In this document: in pieces, positions 34,857 to 43,576 of the stretch | Layout of the letters: each line of letters begins with the position of its first letter | Numbering within the stretch: position 1 is the first letter of the stretch | Source of the DNA: Ruminococcaceae bacterium UBA3323 | GTDB lineage: Bacteria; Bacillota; Clostridia; Oscillospirales; Acutalibacteraceae | Direction of reading: 5' to 3' | NCBI GenBank assembly: GCA_002361935.1 | Contig: DESD01000055.1 | Location: forward strand, 1-64,000 | DNA length: 64,000 nucleotides | Position numbers and translations under genes: made by a program | The notes under the pieces: model-generated | Database searches by the model: none | What the model was told of the DNA's origin: nothing | Seen by the model: the letters and a program-made list of their open reading frames with translations, nothing else

Positions 34857-35366
34857 TTATTCCTCATAAAGGCTGTTTCGGTTCAGTCCCTCTTCAAGCC
34901 CGCTCATTCCGACTACCCTCGGCCATTTATTTGTTTCTATAATAGTTGTTGCATTGATATTCCCCAAATGACAATAGAAATGACGCATCTGACCAATCAT
35001 ACATTCAAGCCGGATATGCTTATATCCCTCAGGCTTTTCGTATAAATCCGCATCATTCAGGCTGTCAAGATACTGCAGTATTTTCGATTTAACCGTTTCA
35101 AAATAGTTAAGCAGCTCTTCTCTTGACAAAACCTTTGTTCCCATAAAATCAAGGCTGTTAAGCCCTTCCTCGTGAAACGCCGGCTCTTCATATTGCACAG
35201 GATTGATAAACCATTGATCACAGGAATGCAAAGTATGATAGCAATGCTTCCAAATCGGCATATCGGCTAATATATATTCCATATCGCAGGTAACAAGCGT
35301 TACATAAAAATTGTGAAACATAATTTCCGTACTTGCTTTTATTGTTTCAATTAATCGCCTTTCCAT
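34857..35366 (-). CDS. DinB-like four-helix-bundle protein
   Basis: 169 aa. Two His-containing helices (IWKHCYHTLHSCDQWF near 40-53 and GQMRHFYCHLGNINATTI near 128-145) resemble the metal-binding helices of the DinB/YfiT superfamily. Members include thiol transferases, but most are uncharacterised. Its stop overlaps the region upstream of the DUF3795 start, so the pair is coupled. Confidence 0.7.
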   Translation of the reverse strand: MERRLIETIKASTEIMFHNFYVTLVTCDMEYILADMPIWKHCYHTLHSCDQWFINPVQYEEPAFHEEGLNSLDFMGTKVLSREELLNYFETVKSKILQYLDSLNDADLYEKPEGYKHIRLECMIGQMRHFYCHLGNINATTIIETNKWPRVVGMSGLEEGLNRNSLYEE

Positions 35367-35386
35367 TACTGTTATCCTTTCTGAAT

Positions 35387-36172
35387 TTACAATGCTGTTT
35401 CGGATACACTGTTAAAATTTATCTTCATTGCAAAACGAATGCACTTTTCAAAAAAAGCATAACGCATTTCCTGTGTCATTGTCCACTGCCAATCAGGCTC
35501 GTTTTCCGTTTTCGGATGCCTGTCGGAAGCAATAAGAACAGAAACCGTATTTATTCCTAAATATTCGCCCACGCTGAAAAGTGCCGAAGTTTCCATATCA
35601 ACGCCAACTGCACCTTTATCCCGCCATAACTTTTCCTTATAAAAGGTTTGACGGTATACTGCATCTGTTGAAACGATGGGAAACGAAGCTGAATTTTCTA
35701 TATGCTCCAAAGCCATATGATGCAATGCTTCGCTCGGATAAAACTCTTCCCTGTTTTCATAATAATGAAGCGATGTGCCCTCTTCACTGAAAGCCTTGTT
35801 CGGAACAATGATATTGCCGCTGCTTACAGTTTCTGAAAATGCGCCAAACATGCCGACGGATACAACATTTTCAACACCAAGGGCAAAGAGTGTTTCAACC
35901 GTGTCAACCGCCATAGGCGCACCCCAACCGCCATGTAAAAAGCCTATATCATAATTTTTCATTTTATACATAGGGCGGGAATTTAAAAAGCTTGGAAAGC
36001 GTTCGGTAATCAGCTTGCTTTTATAATTCTTTTTTAACCAATCAACTCCGCCGTGCATATAAAACAATACTGCCGTTTTCGGTAATGAAGCACAGCCGTT
36101 TTTACGATTGCTTTTAATATGCTTTTCAGCAGTGAGAACAGCAGGGGTATTATCCTCTTTCAATTTCCACAT
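35387..36172 (-). CDS. Nucleoside phosphorylase family protein
   Basis: 261 aa enzyme of the purine/uridine phosphorylase superfamily. Recognisable blocks are ENVVSVGMFGAFSETVSSGNIIVPNKAF (about 95-122), STDAVYRQTFY and the VDMETSALFSVGEYLGI block with the ribose-binding MET. SDRHP near the C-terminus fits uridine phosphorylase-like members. The exact base cannot be assigned. Nine bases after the alpha-galactosidase stop. Confidence 0.85.
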   Translation of the reverse strand: MWKLKEDNTPAVLTAEKHIKSNRKNGCASLPKTAVLFYMHGGVDWLKKNYKSKLITERFPSFLNSRPMYKMKNYDIGFLHGGWGAPMAVDTVETLFALGVENVVSVGMFGAFSETVSSGNIIVPNKAFSEEGTSLHYYENREEFYPSEALHHMALEHIENSASFPIVSTDAVYRQTFYKEKLWRDKGAVGVDMETSALFSVGEYLGINTVSVLIASDRHPKTENEPDWQWTMTQEMRYAFFEKCIRFAMKINFNSVSETAL

Positions 36173-36181
36173 TATGATTAC

Positions 36182-37489
36182 CTAACCCATCATAATCTTA
36201 TAAAGCCCTGCACCATGAGGTGCAACGGTTGCTTTCAGATTGTTTTTCATCCTTCCAAGATCTTCTCTGCCCCAAATATCATAAACATTATAATATACAT
36301 CGGGCATAAGAAATTCCCTTAAATCAACAGAAATGTTTCTTTCCCTGTTGTCTGTATTAAACACCGCAAGATATTTGCATTTCCTGCCGTTGCTTACCCA
36401 TAGTATTGTTCCCCTGCCGTTTTTCTCTTTCCGCAAAAGCTGATGTGCGCCATAGGATGTTCTGTGCATTTTCATATATTCTTCGTTTGTAAGCAAAGAA
36501 AGCGTCCATTCATCATTTTCGGGCATATTCCCGCCGAACATCAGCGGACTTCTGAAAATTCCCCAAAGGGTCATCATTGTAATCTGCTCCGTCTTTGTAA
36601 AATTCGTATACCTGTTTGCTTTTCCGTGGCAGGGTGCATTTTTGGAAAGTCTGCCGAGCGGCAGCATATCACAGTCGGGCCATCTGCCGCTGCCAACATA
36701 ATTTTGCCAGGTATAACAGCGGCTGAACATATCATAAAGCTTTTCCCACTGATCCCAGAAATCGCCTGTCATCCGCCACATATTTGCATTTTTTGAAAGA
36801 TGCTCTGCATTTTCAATATGCGCTGGGCCGGGAGAAAGGGAAAGCACCATATCCCTGCCGCAGGCATCCATAGCCTTTCTGATCATTTCAATTTCATAAT
36901 CTGCAGAATAGGGGTTATCCCACTGACGGAATTCCGTTACACAGATATCATCACATTTAATAAAGTCAACACCCCAGGAAGCATACAATTCAAACAGGGA
37001 ATTATAATATTCCTGTGCGGCAGGGGTGTTTTTACAGCCGTACATATCCGTATTCCATGCACAAACTGAAAAATGATGTGCAATATCACGGCAGGTTGAG
37101 CTGCTGTTTTTTACAGGAAGATTTGCATGAACGGCACAGCGCGGAACGCCCCTCATAATATGAATGCCGAATTTCAGCCCAAGGCTGTGGCAGTAATCTG
37201 CAAGCACCTTAAAGCCCTTTCCTCCCTTTGCACTCGGAAAACGGTTTTCCGCCGGCAGCAGTCTTCCGAATGCATCAACAGTAAGCGGTGCAAAGTTATT
37301 ATAATCATTGCTTTTTGCATTCGGCTCATACCATTGAATATCGCAAACAATATATTCCCATCCGTACGGCTTTAAGTATTTTGCCATATATTCGGCATTT
37401 TCACGAAGCTGATTTTCATTGACCGCTGCGCCAAAGCAATCCCAGCTGTTCCAGCCGAGCGGCGGCGTTTTTGCAAGCTTTCCGTGCAT
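36182..37489 (-). CDS. GH27 alpha-galactosidase
   Basis: 435 aa, no signal peptide, so likely intracellular. Hydrolyses terminal alpha-galactosides (raffinose-family sugars or galactomannan fragments). TPPLGWNSWDCFG at the N-terminus and DIQWYEP are GH27 hallmarks. Likely nucleophile Asp180 in FIKCDD and acid/base Asp243 in WRMTGDFWDQW. The C-terminal domain (about 340-435) is a beta sandwich. First gene of a four-gene operon whose other members are not carbohydrate genes. Confidence 0.92.
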   Translation of the reverse strand: MHGKLAKTPPLGWNSWDCFGAAVNENQLRENAEYMAKYLKPYGWEYIVCDIQWYEPNAKSNDYNNFAPLTVDAFGRLLPAENRFPSAKGGKGFKVLADYCHSLGLKFGIHIMRGVPRCAVHANLPVKNSSSTCRDIAHHFSVCAWNTDMYGCKNTPAAQEYYNSLFELYASWGVDFIKCDDICVTEFRQWDNPYSADYEIEMIRKAMDACGRDMVLSLSPGPAHIENAEHLSKNANMWRMTGDFWDQWEKLYDMFSRCYTWQNYVGSGRWPDCDMLPLGRLSKNAPCHGKANRYTNFTKTEQITMMTLWGIFRSPLMFGGNMPENDEWTLSLLTNEEYMKMHRTSYGAHQLLRKEKNGRGTILWVSNGRKCKYLAVFNTDNRERNISVDLREFLMPDVYYNVYDIWGREDLGRMKNNLKATVAPHGAGLYKIMMG

Positions 37490-37523
37490 AAAAGTATCCC
37501 CTTTTTCTGTATTATTTAATTAC

Positions 37524-37551
37524 ATTATATATTAAAGCTGTTTTATGTCAA
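37524..37551 (-). promoter_or_regulatory. Promoter of the alpha-galactosidase operon
   Basis: Minus strand: consensus TTGACA (37551-37546), 16-base spacer, consensus TATAAT (37529-37524). It begins directly after the terminator hairpin of the ABC cassette. Confidence 0.75.
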
Positions 37552-37555
37552 GAAC

Positions 37556-37583
37556 AAAGCAGAGTGAACGAACACTCTGCTTT
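37556..37583. terminator. Terminator at the distal end of the secreted-protein/ABC cassette
   Basis: AAAGCAGAGTG pairs perfectly with CACTCTGCTTT around AACGAA; it overlaps the last stop codon of the cassette. An almost identical hairpin (loop CGCAAA) lies at 43497-43524 on the other side. Confidence 0.8.
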
Positions 37584-38445
37584 ATTTTAAATATTCAAAA
37601 TAGTATAAGTATACATCCTCCAAGGAAATATTATTCTTAACGGGGATATAACGGGGTTCGGGATGGTCTGTAACAATTCTTAATGAAATGCCATTCTGGT
37701 CATGAATGATATTTCCAAGCCCGGCACTGTGCTGAAGCAACAACAATTCCTCCTTGGAACCTCTTATTTCAAACACCTTATCCGCCATACTTTTCATAAG
37801 CCTTTCAGGTGTGTCTTTTTTTATCAGGCTGCCTTTTTTCAGAAGAATAACCTCATCGGCTATGCATTCAATATCCGATACAATATGTGTAGCAAGAAGA
37901 ATAATTTTATCCTTTGATAACTCTGCAAGCATATTGCGGAAATTAATTCGTTCCTTAGGATCAAGTCCTGCCGTAGGCTCGTCAAGAATCAGTATTTTCG
38001 GATCATTGAGCAATGCCTGCGCAAACAGCAGCCGCTGCTTCATTCCGCCTGAAAAGGTGCCTGCCTTGGCATTTCTTACATCATACAGATTCACCTTTTC
38101 AAGCATACTGTTAATCAGTTCATTATTATGCTTAATCCCCTTAACGGAACACATATATTTAAGATACATATAGGCGCTGAATTCGTTATAAAGCGCCTGC
38201 TGCTGCGGCATATATCCGATTAAATCACGGTACTTTGCACCCAAAGATAATATGTCTTTATTGTTAATCAGTATTTCGCCTGAGGTTCTTTTCACATTGT
38301 CGGTCAACAAATTAATCAGCGTAGTTTTACCTGAACCATTCGGACCAAGTATTCCGTATATTCCGTCATCAAGAGTAAGTGTCAGGTTGTTCACTGCTTT
38401 ATTGTTTCCGTATGCTTTTGTCAGATTGTTGATTTCAATTTTCAT
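37582..38445 (-). CDS. ABC transporter ATPase of the secreted-protein cassette
   Basis: 287 aa, NatA/CcmA-like. Walker A GPNGSGKTT, signature FSGGMKQR, Walker B LILDEPTAGLDP and the switch ATHIVSD are all intact. A C-terminal extension of about 70 residues follows the core. It is two bases downstream of the giant permease gene, so it is its energising subunit. Last gene of the operon. Confidence 0.93.
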   Translation of the reverse strand: MKIEINNLTKAYGNNKAVNNLTLTLDDGIYGILGPNGSGKTTLINLLTDNVKRTSGEILINNKDILSLGAKYRDLIGYMPQQQALYNEFSAYMYLKYMCSVKGIKHNNELINSMLEKVNLYDVRNAKAGTFSGGMKQRLLFAQALLNDPKILILDEPTAGLDPKERINFRNMLAELSKDKIILLATHIVSDIECIADEVILLKKGSLIKKDTPERLMKSMADKVFEIRGSKEELLLLQHSAGLGNIIHDQNGISLRIVTDHPEPRYIPVKNNISLEDVYLYYFEYLK

Positions 38446-38447
38446 AG

Positions 38448-40844
38448 CTATTGTTCCTTAGTTAAACACCATTTTCTTTGAGATAAAATAAGCATTACAA
38501 CACAAAATACAATTAACACTAAATGTATAATAACGCCGTTTATACCAACACCTTTATCTAAAACCAATGCATTAAAATTAAACAAATACGATGCTGATAT
38601 TTCTTTTGCCGAATAGATATTTATCATATACAGCGCACTTGGAAGTATAAATACACAGGCGGACATAATTATTGCTGCAAGTTGGGACATAAATACTGAT
38701 ATGAAGGCAATTATCAGACCGATAATGGTTATAAAAACAAATTCAAACACAAAATTTAAAATAATATATTCCCATATAGATACATTCAGATTAAGTCCCT
38801 GCAAGCACTGTAAATTATGTATATCTGCGTTCAGATTATTAAGCTTATAAAGATAATTGTTCTGTGCAATAAATGATAAATAGGATATTGCAGTTATTAC
38901 AAATACTTTGGGGATAACAGTAATTACTTTTTTAAAGTACAGCCGCTTTCTGCCGTTTTTTGAGCAATGGTTCAGAGCAAGCATATTGGAAGCCTTTTCA
39001 ATAGAAAATACAGAAGAAAACAGAAAAACCGCAGCACAGATTAAAATCAGAATTTCCTTCTGATTGCTCTGACTGAAAAACAAATTGTTATAACCCGTTT
39101 CATTTATAAGCACAGGCTTTATGCCCTTATCGGAAAGCTGTTCTATTCTGTCAATCTGCAGCACAAGCGCATCAACTGCTTTTCTCTGCATATCGTATGC
39201 TTTATTTTTTGCTCTTGCAAGCTCATATTCATCAAAGGAAATTTCCTTGTCTGCATATTGCTGACTTTTGAAATTGAACTCCACATCAACCTTTTTCAGC
39301 TCCGACTGCATTTTATCAATACTGTCATAAACGGCTTCATTCAGTTCTCCGCCGTACTGCTCATAATAATCATTTAAAAACACTTCGGTAGACGAAAACA
39401 CAAGCAGATTGGTATTAAAATTAACACCGATTATGAAAAGAAACGCAATAACAACGAATAAGCCCCTGCCGATATGCATAATCTTATAGCTTTCAAATCT
39501 GCCCGCATAAAAAACATCCTGCAGCCTTGTGTATATTACAGATAACCTGCCAAACAGATTATGCAGCATTCTAAATACCCTTTTCGGTGTTTTTATGGGA
39601 TAATTTCGGTTTGTGCTTATAATAACCGATAGCAACACAGCTAAAGTAATCAGAAACACAATAATCCACATTATTCTGTCTGCCCTTATAGGAACAGAAA
39701 AAAGAGAAATCAGATTATAATCCGTTATACTTTTATAGTCAAAAAGAGAAAAGATGTTAAAAATTTTAAAAAAAGACAAATTACTCTGAGCAGAAATATT
39801 TTTATAAAGCAGCAGCTCTGCTGCCGCCAATATTCCGACAATACCGCTTACCATAATAATGTTGCTGCTCAAGGAAATTAAAAACCAGATAACAAGCGAA
39901 ATCATAACGGCAATCATTGCTTTGAAAAGAATCTGAACGGCAAACAGCTGTAAAAAACTGATGTGCAGAATGCAATCCGAAAACATATCGGAGGATTGTA
40001 TTGCCGCAGACAGATTCAGCGGCGCATTATAAATTCTTAGAGATATCATTATTTCCGATATGCAAATTGCAAAGGAGCATAAAAACGAAAACAGAATTAA
40101 AATAGGAATCTGTTTCAGCTTCAGCATTCTTCTGCCGTTTTTGCAGGTGTTAATTAAAAGATTAACCCTCTTGTCAGACACAAAGGTAATTGCCAGAAAT
40201 ACGCATAGCAGAATAAGAATAAAATCACCGATTTGATAATTCAGAACGGAGCGCACAGGTAAATCGTTAACCGGCAACAATTCCAGAGCCTTGTTTTTTG
40301 AAAAATCCTCGGTTGATTTCTGTATGGATTTATAGGAAAAGGAATTTTTATCGGAAAAAAGCCTTTTGGATGATAATTCCTCACCTTTTTCAAGAATGGA
40401 ATCAATATAGGATTTATAATTGTTCTGATATTCTAGCTGGTATGCAAAATGCGAATAAAATTCAGTTAGGGCAGAAAGCCGATCATAGGAATAGCTGCTG
40501 TTTTTATACTCCTGATAAAGCAACGGATTTTCCTGAATCAGCAAGGCTTCTTCCTCTGCAAAAAATTCGTATTCCTCAACATTTTCAGCCTTTAGCTTTT
40601 CCATATCGGCAAAGCTTTTCAGAATTTGGAATTGATCCCGTTTTTCAATAACAGATTTTTCCGCTTTTTCCTGTATAAAAATATTGGAATTTTCACGGAA
40701 AACATCGGTGTATGTTCCGATATGGATACCAAAATCCTCTATACTTTTTTGCTGCGTTATGTAAAAGGAAACGCAGTTAAGCAGCAGTAATATAATTACT
40801 GCTGCTATAAATTTTTTGCTTTTAAGTATTCTGAATAGCTCCAT
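38448..40844 (-). CDS. Giant ABC-2-like permease with two extracytoplasmic domains
   Basis: 798 aa. Two similar halves, each opening with a transmembrane helix and a long helical, Glu/Lys-rich extracytoplasmic domain (about 35-200 and 450-600), followed by several helices. The ATG at 40844 (MELFRILKSKKF) is preferred to 40952, whose extra 36 residues overlap the lipoprotein gene. Such duplicated permeases are typical of peptide or bacteriocin-linked ABC systems, but the family is not one I can name with certainty. Confidence 0.8.
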   Translation of the reverse strand: MELFRILKSKKFIAAVIILLLLNCVSFYITQQKSIEDFGIHIGTYTDVFRENSNIFIQEKAEKSVIEKRDQFQILKSFADMEKLKAENVEEYEFFAEEEALLIQENPLLYQEYKNSSYSYDRLSALTEFYSHFAYQLEYQNNYKSYIDSILEKGEELSSKRLFSDKNSFSYKSIQKSTEDFSKNKALELLPVNDLPVRSVLNYQIGDFILILLCVFLAITFVSDKRVNLLINTCKNGRRMLKLKQIPILILFSFLCSFAICISEIMISLRIYNAPLNLSAAIQSSDMFSDCILHISFLQLFAVQILFKAMIAVMISLVIWFLISLSSNIIMVSGIVGILAAAELLLYKNISAQSNLSFFKIFNIFSLFDYKSITDYNLISLFSVPIRADRIMWIIVFLITLAVLLSVIISTNRNYPIKTPKRVFRMLHNLFGRLSVIYTRLQDVFYAGRFESYKIMHIGRGLFVVIAFLFIIGVNFNTNLLVFSSTEVFLNDYYEQYGGELNEAVYDSIDKMQSELKKVDVEFNFKSQQYADKEISFDEYELARAKNKAYDMQRKAVDALVLQIDRIEQLSDKGIKPVLINETGYNNLFFSQSNQKEILILICAAVFLFSSVFSIEKASNMLALNHCSKNGRKRLYFKKVITVIPKVFVITAISYLSFIAQNNYLYKLNNLNADIHNLQCLQGLNLNVSIWEYIILNFVFEFVFITIIGLIIAFISVFMSQLAAIIMSACVFILPSALYMINIYSAKEISASYLFNFNALVLDKGVGINGVIIHLVLIVFCVVMLILSQRKWCLTKEQ

Positions 40845-40851
40845 AAACGAA

Positions 40852-42045
40852 TTATTCCATATCAACAAATTGCTTATCCGGTGAGGTGATTTGTGATTTA
40901 TCAAGCACATAATAGCCCTTGGCTCCATCCGCTTCTGCAACCTCGCCTCCAATAAACTCTTTAAAAATCATTACATCATCGCCACCAAAATAGCAATAAT
41001 CCTTAGGATTTCTTGGAGTGATTTCTGTAATGTAATTTCCACTTTTATCAAAAACAAATATTTTTCTGTCATTTTTATCTATTTCACCTATATAAATTGC
41101 CTGCAAATTATCAAAATAAATATACTCGCTATCCGCTGAAATATATGCTGGTCCATCTATATTGCAGAAAAATTCTTCTTCATTTGTATCAAGGTTAATA
41201 CAATTAACTATATTTTCTCCCTTCTCATAATATGCATATTTTCCATTCACAAATAAAGAATATGCTTCATTACCAACAATTCTTTTAGTTTCTAAAGAAT
41301 GAATGTCAATAAGATTATATGAGGTTTCATAGTTGTTCCCTTCAGTATCTCCATAAGAAGTATTCATCACACAAAGATTATTTCCGCTTGCCTTAATACC
41401 ATTTATAGCAGCGCCGATTCCGCTGAATTCATATATTTTTTCGGCCTCTTCCTTTTTGTTTGTATTTCCAAGCTTAACTCTGTATAAATAATCTGTTGTT
41501 TCTTCAAGATTGCCGGAACTGCCCCTCAAATAATAAACATAGCCGCGGTGTATTATAAAGGCAACAGAACCTGTTGAGTTCGTGCTGTCAAATAAATATG
41601 CCGCCTTTTTTCTCCTATAATTGTCAAGCGATATTTCATATATATAATTATGGCGAAGGTTGCTTCCTTCTTCCTCCCATCCCAATACATACAATGCATT
41701 ATTGTAATAGGATAACGTATAAGGATAGTAATTAAACATTGAAAAGAATGATGTGCAATCGCCTTTATGATTACAGTTAGGCTTATTACAAATAGGATAG
41801 GCTTCTTTTGTTTCTGTATCAAAATAATACAAATTCATACCTACAAAAAAGTAATAACCATTTTTTACTTTAGCAATGTTGGATTCATTGCCGAGAAAGT
41901 TTTGAAAATCTTCATTTTCAACATATGTAACAGCAGTTTGTTCTGTATTTATCTTGCGTTCTTCACTTGAGCAGCCTGTTAATCCTATAAACAAAAGGGT
42001 TAAAGCCAGCAAACACACAAAAAAATTATATAGTATTTTACGCAT
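40852..42045 (-). CDS. Surface lipoprotein of the secreted-protein cassette
   Basis: 397 aa. Signal peptide with lipobox LTGC (Cys25). The mature part has repeating aromatic strand pairs (YYFDTETKEAYPIC, YVYYLRGSSGN, YAYYEKGENIVNCINLD, YIYFDN), the DUF5050-like beta-propeller pattern found in many Clostridial lipoproteins. The NKPNCNHKGDC segment (about 86-96) is Cys-rich. Eight bases separate its stop from the permease ATG. Role unknown; could be a receptor or chaperone for the small secreted protein. Confidence 0.8.
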   Translation of the reverse strand: MRKILYNFFVCLLALTLLFIGLTGCSSEERKINTEQTAVTYVENEDFQNFLGNESNIAKVKNGYYFFVGMNLYYFDTETKEAYPICNKPNCNHKGDCTSFFSMFNYYPYTLSYYNNALYVLGWEEEGSNLRHNYIYEISLDNYRRKKAAYLFDSTNSTGSVAFIIHRGYVYYLRGSSGNLEETTDYLYRVKLGNTNKKEEAEKIYEFSGIGAAINGIKASGNNLCVMNTSYGDTEGNNYETSYNLIDIHSLETKRIVGNEAYSLFVNGKYAYYEKGENIVNCINLDTNEEEFFCNIDGPAYISADSEYIYFDNLQAIYIGEIDKNDRKIFVFDKSGNYITEITPRNPKDYCYFGGDDVMIFKEFIGGEVAEADGAKGYYVLDKSQITSPDKQFVDME

Positions 42046-42754
42046 TATTTTTTCCTTTCAAATAATCATGGTATTCTTTAATTGCATTATCTGCTTGGGC
42101 TATCATATCCTGCTTTGCCTTTTCTTCTGAAACTGCACCATCGTAAATTTCCATTGTCTCATAAGGATAATCGAAATCATAGGTTTTGGTTATGATGAAA
42201 ATATTGTCATCTGGAAGCTCAATTTCATCTGCTTTTTTTAGGGTAGATGCTATTGCATTTATTTTTTCAGTAATTTCTTCCTCTTTTGTAATTTCTTCAT
42301 AATTTATGGCATACTCTTCACAGTCATATGTAAAAATGCTGCAAGCATCATATTGGTATTCATTATTTCCGAAATAACAAAGAAATACATCTGTTCTGTT
42401 TTCCTGTTCATCTGAGGACTTTATCGGAGTAAATTCCAAGGTTTCGCTTCCTGAAAAATTTGAACATCCGCCAATATTATAATAGCGATTTTTATAAAAT
42501 GGCGATTTCGTTATATATCTAAAGCTATAATCATATTCTTCATCAAGGGGATCACTATATAAAATTCCGAAATAATCACCGACTTTTGCTGTTTTTAATA
42601 TAGTAATGGGCTTTTCAGGATCTATTGCAATATGATTATTGATTGATTTTTCACTTGTTATATCAATCAGTGTACTGCCGTATATAAAATAAGCCAATAT
42701 AATTCCTATCACGATTATTAATATTATCGGAACAATTAACTTTGCTTTTTTCAT
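42038..42754 (-). CDS. Membrane-anchored protein of the secreted-protein cassette
   Basis: 238 aa, unrecognised. One N-terminal anchor (KLIVPIILIIVIGIILAYFIYG, about 5-26), then a soluble extracytoplasmic domain with acidic surface and few cysteines. The ATG at 42754 has AAGGAG nine bases upstream; an earlier start at 42778 lacks support. It overlaps the lipoprotein gene by eight bases. The codon usage is more A/T-ended than in flanking housekeeping genes. Confidence 0.75.
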   Translation of the reverse strand: MKKAKLIVPIILIIVIGIILAYFIYGSTLIDITSEKSINNHIAIDPEKPITILKTAKVGDYFGILYSDPLDEEYDYSFRYITKSPFYKNRYYNIGGCSNFSGSETLEFTPIKSSDEQENRTDVFLCYFGNNEYQYDACSIFTYDCEEYAINYEEITKEEEITEKINAIASTLKKADEIELPDDNIFIITKTYDFDYPYETMEIYDGAVSEEKAKQDMIAQADNAIKEYHDYLKGKNNA

Positions 42755-42844
42755 ATTCAATATCTCCTTGCAGGGCAAAGCGTTACCGCCTTGCCCTGAT
42801 TTTTATATTATAAACTTAATTTGCCAATGAGTTGATTATCATAT

Positions 42845-43276
42845 TCAAAACTCATATGTAAATGGAACAGCTGCACAATGATTATCATTATTATCATATA
42901 CGGCTGCACACATAATGTAGATATATTCAAAATGATTTCCACTGCCGCTTGTTACGGTAGCTATTCCAGAATCTGTGGCATTATCTTTTCCTAAGTCTTT
43001 ATTCCTTGCCGGTTTAACAAGATTTCCTTTAGAATCAACCGTTCTTGTAATGATAGTTGTTGCTATCCTTGATGCTTTTTTATTAGATTTCGTTCTCGCA
43101 CTCATTTGAGTATTAGAAACTGCTGAGCGATATCCTGTAATTATATTAGAGCCATATGAATCGGTACCCATTTTAATAACAGGTTCAGCTGCAAACGCAG
43201 GAACTGCACTTGTAAACATTGTAACAACCATAACTACTGCAGCAATAAATGCTGATATTCTTTTAGATTTTTTCAT
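42845..43276 (-). CDS. Small secreted protein of the ABC cassette
   Basis: 143 aa. A clear Sec signal peptide (KKSKRISAFIAAVVMVVTMF, cleavage expected after AFA near residue 29) gives a mature protein of about 113 residues. It is basic in the middle (SARTKSNKKASRIATTIITR) with Cys123 and Cys134 near the C-terminus, which could form a disulfide. No homology recognised. As the first gene of an operon with a dedicated ABC transporter it is a candidate bacteriocin-like or signalling protein; this is inference. Confidence 0.75.
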   Translation of the reverse strand: MKKSKRISAFIAAVVMVVTMFTSAVPAFAAEPVIKMGTDSYGSNIITGYRSAVSNTQMSARTKSNKKASRIATTIITRTVDSKGNLVKPARNKDLGKDNATDSGIATVTSGSGNHFEYIYIMCAAVYDNNDNHCAAVPFTYEF

Positions 43277-43296
43277 AAATTTTTATCCTTTCTTTT

Positions 43297-43325
43297 ATAA
43301 TAGTTGATTTATATAGGTTTTTCAA
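43297..43325 (-). promoter_or_regulatory. Promoter of the secreted-protein/ABC cassette
   Basis: Minus strand: TTGAAA (43325-43320), 17-base spacer, TATTAT (43302-43297). Transcription would start only about 15 bases before the first ATG. Confidence 0.7.
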
Positions 43326-43496
43326 TAATATTTATGTATTTGACGCTAAATTAATTAATACATCGGAAGCACCTCTTTCATTTTATTTTTAATAAAGCTT
43401 TATCGGAAGAGAATCTCTTCATAATATATAGTTGCATTTTCGGAAAAATGTAACATGATTTTTTTACAAAAATATTTAAAATGTTTAAAACACAAA
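43326..43496. other. Gene-free AT-rich stretch upstream of the cassette
   Basis: Part of the 300-base gap between the secreted-protein gene and the PHP gene. Holds one small hairpin (TTGCATTTT around CGG with AAAAATGTAA, near 43432-43454) and no convincing ORF. Confidence 0.5.
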
Positions 43497-43524
43497 AAAG
43501 CAGAGTGCGCAAACACTCTGCTTT
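43497..43524. terminator. Second terminator hairpin, near-copy of the one at 37556
   Basis: AAAGCAGAGTG pairs perfectly with CACTCTGCTTT around CGCAAA, followed by a T run on the minus strand. The arms are identical to the hairpin at 37556-37583. Confidence 0.75.
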
Positions 43525-43530
43525 ACAAAA

Positions 43531-43565
43531 AAATCCCGAACAGGCTTTTACACCTTTCGGGATTT
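43531..43565 (-). terminator. Terminator of the PHP gene
   Basis: Minus strand: AAATCCCGAA pairs with TTCGGGATTT, followed by seven T. Confidence 0.85.
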
Positions 43566-43576
43566 CATTCATTCTG

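Noticed and set aside
37582..43276. Lactococcin 972-type bacteriocin operon
   Set aside because: The layout is similar, but the secreted protein lacks recognisable lactococcin 972 sequence and the operon has extra lipoprotein and anchored-protein genes.
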